This document shows positions 59,601-64,000 of a DNA stretch of 64,000 nucleotides, in pieces. The stretch is from Hyaloscypha bicolor E (lineage: Eukaryota; Ascomycota; Leotiomycetes; Helotiales; Hyaloscyphaceae), in contig NW_020194575.1 in NCBI RefSeq assembly GCF_002865645.1, positions 621,247 to 685,246 on the forward strand, written 5' to 3'. The translations under genes were made by a program, and so were the position numbers. Each line of letters opens with the position of its first letter. Positions within the stretch are counted from its first letter, which is position 1. The notes under the pieces are model-generated. The model was given only the letters and a program-made list of their open reading frames with translations, was not told the DNA's origin and did not search any database.

Positions 59601-62600
59601 TACCGGAAATCCTATTTACCTAATTGGGATATAAGTTAATTTTTATCTAATAATCTTCTAGCAAATTAATAAATCCAATATTATTAAAAAAGTTCTCCGG
59701 GAACTTATTTAGAAAGTCAGAAAACATTCCGGTAATTTCTTTATTCCCGTAAATTATAGTACTGGTATAGTACTTTATCTCTATTTTAGAATTCTCGGAA
59801 TATACTTAAGGGATCTTTATAGTAGAATTCTTTAGGAAACGGGCGGCTAAATCCGTAACTTCTATATTTAGAACGGGAAATCTATTATTATACTTAATAT
59901 TTATAAGATTTCCTAGACGAAAATTACAAGACAAGAATACTAGCTTTACTAAATTATTTCTGGCTAGTACTATCTTTATATTACTATTTACTAATTAGAT
60001 AAATAGGATTACTAGTATTTTATTAGGTTTAAATAATAGATCTTAATCCTTAATAGCTATTAAATAGTAAATAGGAATTACTATTAATATAAAAGCAGGA
60101 ATTATAAGGCCTGCTATTATATAGACTAGAGATTTCGGGATGCCTTTTTTTTAGGAGATCTTAACCGGGATATTAGTACTATAGCTTCTAATATATCCAG
60201 ATTTCTTAGAAATTATAATATTAATATTTTCTAAAACTATAATATTTATACTAATAAGAAGTTTTACTACTAGGTTATTTATAAGGTATATTTCTCTCGT
60301 AATCTTAGCTAAAACTTTCTTACCGGTTTTAGTATCTATATCCAGGAAAAATATATCTAGTATTATATATTCCTATAACTAAACCTTGCCTCTAATTTCT
60401 CTAATAAGTAACGGCTTTAATATAATTCGAAGCGGGATATTAGATTAGTTAGTTATTAACTATTTCTGGTTAATTAGGGTTACTAAGTATCCCGTATTTA
60501 TATATATCTTATAAGAAATACTATTAATAGAAAACTTAAATATTATAGTTATAAAGTACTAGTTTCTAAAACCAAATCCGGTTCTAATATCTGATTTCGA
60601 ATTTATTATAAATTTAATAATTAGAATTATATTAAAGGCTATTACTAATAACTTTTTAGTAAGTTCTTTAGTATCTAATTTAACTATTAGCTAGTTCTTA
60701 CTTAATTTCAGAATTTCTAGATACTTATAATTATCTTTATAGACATGTTTATATAACTAATTATTACTAGAGAATAATTTCTTATATTTCTTATATATAA
60801 TTTCCTTTTTAATTTCGTTTACCGGGGCAAAATTTATAATAGTAAAGTTTCTAATAGATTTATTCTTAAAAGTCTCCTTACTATAATTATATATATAGTC
60901 GTCTTTATAGTCTTTTTTACTAAAATTCGCAGGCAGTTTAATAGATTCCCTATAAAATAAGTTATTACTTTTAGGTTCCTGGAATTTCTCCTTACTAAGC
61001 TCGGTACTAAAATAAATATACTATTAGTATAGAAAGTACTAATAATTTCCTATATTATAGGGTCTAAAACTACCTTAATTTCTCGATATAAATCCGTTTC
61101 TATTAGTAATTTATAGCTATAGACGGGGAGCTAGTAAAGCCTTTTAGGCTTCTTACTACTAATTAGAATTCTGATTTTAGGGGCAATTAGTATAGCTTTA
61201 TTAGAAATCTTAACTAGCTTAAAATTCTCTATAACCTTAACTATTAAAATTATCTCGGCTATAGTAGCCTTAGTAATTCTGGAATTATTAAGGATACTAG
61301 GAAAACTACTAGAAATTATTCTAGTATATAGTTTAAGGAAACTAATTCTGAAAATACTAGAAATTCTGAAATTAATAGAAACTAAAATATAAAGAGCTAT
61401 AGCCGGCAAATTAAAGCTACTTGCCTTTTAAGAAGTATTAACTATTAGTATTTACTTCTTTTACTATATTCTCGAAAAGAATTAATTTGAAATCTATCTT
61501 TTCTAGCTATTTTTCTTTAGCTATTAATTCTATTAATATAGAAATATTTACTTAAATAGATAACTCTAGTATATTATATACTATAATTAGCTAAAGGAAA
61601 TCTGACTCTATTCCGGTAGCCTTTATATATCGGAATATGGTTTATATAAAGCTATATATAGATTCTCTTTTCTAGAGATTAGCTAGACTAAACTAACTCT
61701 TTCTTATATTTTTTATTATATTATTTACTAATTTCTTAAATTACTTTATAAGTATACTATAGATCTTATTAACTAAAGTATTAGTTAGAAGATCTCATTT
61801 CAGATTAGAAAGTTTATAGGTATATTATATAATTTCTTTACTATAAAGCCATAAGGTCTAGTTTTCTTAAACTACTTAATTACCCTTCTTATTTGCGATT
61901 TCCCGAATCCGGTTCGTAAAAATATAAATATTAGTATATACTATAAGCTTTCTAATACTAATAATTCCTAAACTATTAACTTTAATATTCTTTAGGTCTA
62001 AATTAAAGACTCCTATATTCTCTAGCTAGATATAAGTATTTTAGTTCTAGTTCTGCTAGGGTTTTTACTATAGAGTAATAGTAGCGGTATTATTTTATTA
62101 AAGCTAGTAAATAATATTTGTAATTATTAAAGTAATAGCTTATTAATTATTAGAATTTATCTATAGCAGAATTCCGGAAGCAGGGTTATTCGGATTCTGG
62201 TTACTTCTACTTTCTCTAGTACTATATCTACTTATATTTTTAATTAGGTTATAAGAATTATTAATTAGTGGGCTTTCTTCCGGTATATTAGGAATACTAG
62301 CTAGGGTAAATCCTAAAGGGGTTTTCTAATTCAAAGGTCTATTAAATCCAGAATTACTAGAGTCCGAAGATATAGGTTCGAGATTAAGAAAATATTTAAA
62401 TCTATAAACGGTAGCTCTAAATATAGCTTTTATATAAATCCAGGCTTCTAGGAATTATATTACTAAATCCGGGGTACTTTCTAATCTAGCCCGGATTTAT
62501 AATTATATAAGAGAAAGATCTTTCTTAATTTCTTTACTAATTTATTTAATTACTATAAAGGTTCCTAGAGAAATATAGCTTGCGAAATTATAGCCGGTTT

Positions 62601-63015
62601 TATAGAAGGCCTTGAGTTACGTAGCGAGATCGGCAGCTCCTGGCTAGGATATACGGAAATAGGTATTCTAATTAGTAAGGACGGCTATAAGGTAATACAG
62701 ATTAAGAAACTAATCGGAATTAATAGAATTTAATACTATAGGAATTCTATTTAATAGAAATAATTATAAAATAATAAAAAACGAGGGTTAGTAATAGTTA
62801 AATTATATTAAGATTTATATTAAGGTAATATATATCTGGTAATAACTTACTAAAGCAATGCCTCGGTTATAGCAGAAGTAGAGGTCAGGTCTAAATCGAA
62901 TTCTGGTATTCACGAATCGTGAACTAGTACTATAAGCTAGTTGCCCGAAGGCTAGTTGCTTTCTTTTTCAATAAATTAATCTAGAAAGCTAGTTTTGCAG
63001 GCATTACTACTAGAT

Positions 63016-63122
63016 TACTAGGCAAGCTCTGGAATCTTAAGTATATTATAAAGCTTAATAAATTCTGTCTAGCGAGAAGTTACTATCTGAGTAAGGCTAA
63101 GCGAGAACGTGATTCCCTAGCA
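63016..63122 (-). repeat. LTR of gypsy element (5' LTR in element orientation)
   Basis: 107 bp, plus-strand reading tactaggcaagctctgg ... ccctagca. Read on the minus strand it starts TGCTAGGG. Confidence 0.85.
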
Positions 63123-64000
63123 AATATATAGTCCTATAAGTAATTATTACTCTTATTTTTAATATATACATAAGTTTATAAACCTTAATAGTCTTAAGAA
63201 TAGTAATAATAATAGTAAGTTATTTTATTATTAATAAAAAAGATATATTTACTAATATATTTAATAAGTAAAAGTAAAGCTTCTAGCTAAGTCTTACAAA
63301 CGACTATAAATAGCTATTTTAATAAGTAATCTAGATAACGAGAAGAAAGCTTTATTATTAATTATTTTAAGAAATTATTATTAAACTTTATTATTAATAA
63401 TAATATTTCTTTTCGGGCTATTACTACTTCAAGCTTTAAAAAGCTAATATCTTATTTAAATTAGTAAGCTTTTATTATATTATTCTTTATTTATATATAT
63501 ACTAATATTTAATAATTAAGTACCTGCTATATACTCGAAGGCTCTTATAGATGAGCTTAATTTATGCTATATTAAAAAGAGTTTAAATATTAAAGAAAAG
63601 TTAAAAGAGAATATTAATTCTCAAGGAACTTTCTCTATTACTTTAGACGCTTATATCTTTATAAATTAAAATGCTTTTCTTGGAATTACTATATAAGTTT
63701 ATATATTCTTATAATTATTAAATAAAATTTATACTAATATATTTTTAGACATTTTATAAATAAGGATTTTAAATTAAAATCTTATTTATTAGCTATAAAA
63801 GACTTAAATAATATATACTCTAGTATTTATATGCTTTCTGTCTTATTAGAAGCTTTAAAGCAATATAATATCGAATATAATATTACTAGGTAAGTAATTT
63901 AATTTAATTTAATTTCTATTATATAATTACTAATATATTTTATTTAGTATTACTCGAGATAATACTAGCTCAAATAATACCTTATTAAAGGCTTTTATAA

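Larger units (their letters stand above)
53066..63122 (-). mobile_element. Ty3/gypsy LTR retrotransposon (10.06 kb), RIP-degraded, nested in hAT
   Basis: Short LTRs of about 107 bp (53066-53172 and 63016-63122) in direct orientation bracket the element. The minus strand at about 58950-59480 reads gypsy reverse transcriptase words: IPDTYLILL, GYQFIIVIDITSFFY, VVSYRG, GFRNTPLYI, FAKAYINNIIIT (former YIDD) and LRLVFLILVRYNITIKGKKC. A gag-like region lies at 61.9-62.8 kb. Below pol (56171 down to 53.2 kb, minus) comes an additional long degraded reading region. Stops everywhere and C-to-T/G-to-A changes between LTRs indicate RIP. Confidence 0.85.
52281..64000 (+). mobile_element. Second hAT transposon, right end outside window, interrupted by a gypsy element
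   Basis: The left terminus cagtgtgtcaaatgaatag is followed by dense subterminal repeats. Transposase traces start at 52804 (MS, stop, DSSIKLN; then QNHPDFELRPLNKQTSFF) and continue beyond the gypsy insertion at about 63540-63760 (LIDELNLCYIKKSLN, FSITLDAYIFIN, NAFLGITI), which fits the hAT region with LTLDAWTS and FLGIT. Left and right parts are in the same strand and order, so they are one element split by the insertion. Stops and AT richness show RIP. Confidence 0.72.

Noticed and set aside
61131..61409. 92-codon minus-strand ORF
   Set aside because: Chance opening inside the RIP-degraded gypsy element, with composition dominated by Ile/Lys/Ser.

Overview
The window looks like genomic DNA of a filamentous ascomycete (Pezizomycotina). 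Coding genes carry short introns (about 45-80 bp) with GT...AG borders and CTAAC/CTGAC-type branch points. Gene families are typically fungal: HET domain, DUF6594, DUF3425, fungal 7TM rhodopsin-like, Kre9/Knh1-like, MFS sugar permease, APC permeases and P450. GC-balanced gene blocks alternate with AT-rich blocks full of stop codons and TpA, the signature expected of repeat-induced point mutation (RIP). A Leotiomycetes-like genome is a guess; the species cannot be named from this sequence.

Layout. 1-1.3 kb: 3' part of an MFS maltose/alpha-glucoside-type permease. 2.4-4.5 kb: HET-domain protein (minus). 4.7-5.7 kb: non-autonomous inverted-repeat element. 6.5-8.7 kb: RIP-degraded Fot1/pogo transposon with a TA target. 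10.2-11.1 kb: Kre9-like single-pass membrane protein. 13.0-22.6 kb: an unusual island with a kinase-like gene (minus), a DUF6594 membrane protein (minus) and a long plus-strand frame that joins a paralogous kinase to a HET domain. 23.3-25.2 kb: amino-acid permease whose first intron has a GG instead of an AG acceptor. 25.35-26.18 kb: small AT-rich TIR element. 27.57-34.02 kb: complete but RIP-destroyed Ty1/copia element with 299-bp LTRs and a 5-bp target duplication. 35-39 kb: gene graveyard (GMC oxidoreductase, DUF3425 protein, Ser/Thr-rich protein, beta-lactamase-like hydrolase, all fragmentary). 40.2-42.1 kb: intact six-exon APC permease. 43.2-44.5 kb: 7TM rhodopsin-like protein. 44.7-46.2 kb: cytochrome P450. 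46.3-47.45 kb: a MITE followed by a 170-bp-arm inverted repeat. 48.3-50.7 kb: degraded hAT. 51.0-51.6 kb: small secreted Cys-rich SH3-like protein (candidate effector). 52.3-64 kb: a second hAT (right end outside the window) into which a 10-kb Ty3/gypsy element has inserted.

Genes working together. The 13-22.6 kb island is the most interesting part. Two kinase-like proteins share an undescribed N-terminal region. One of them reads into a HET domain, the module used in fungal non-self recognition and cell death, and a DUF6594 membrane protein lies between them. This suggests an allorecognition or cell-death locus in which a kinase module replaces the usual NLR receptor; that role is inference. 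The remaining intact genes are accessory transport, secondary-metabolism and secreted functions typical of TE-flanked compartments.

Exon borders were worked out by eye from reading frame, splice consensus and family conservation; no transcript data or database search was available. No tRNA, rRNA or CRISPR array was seen.
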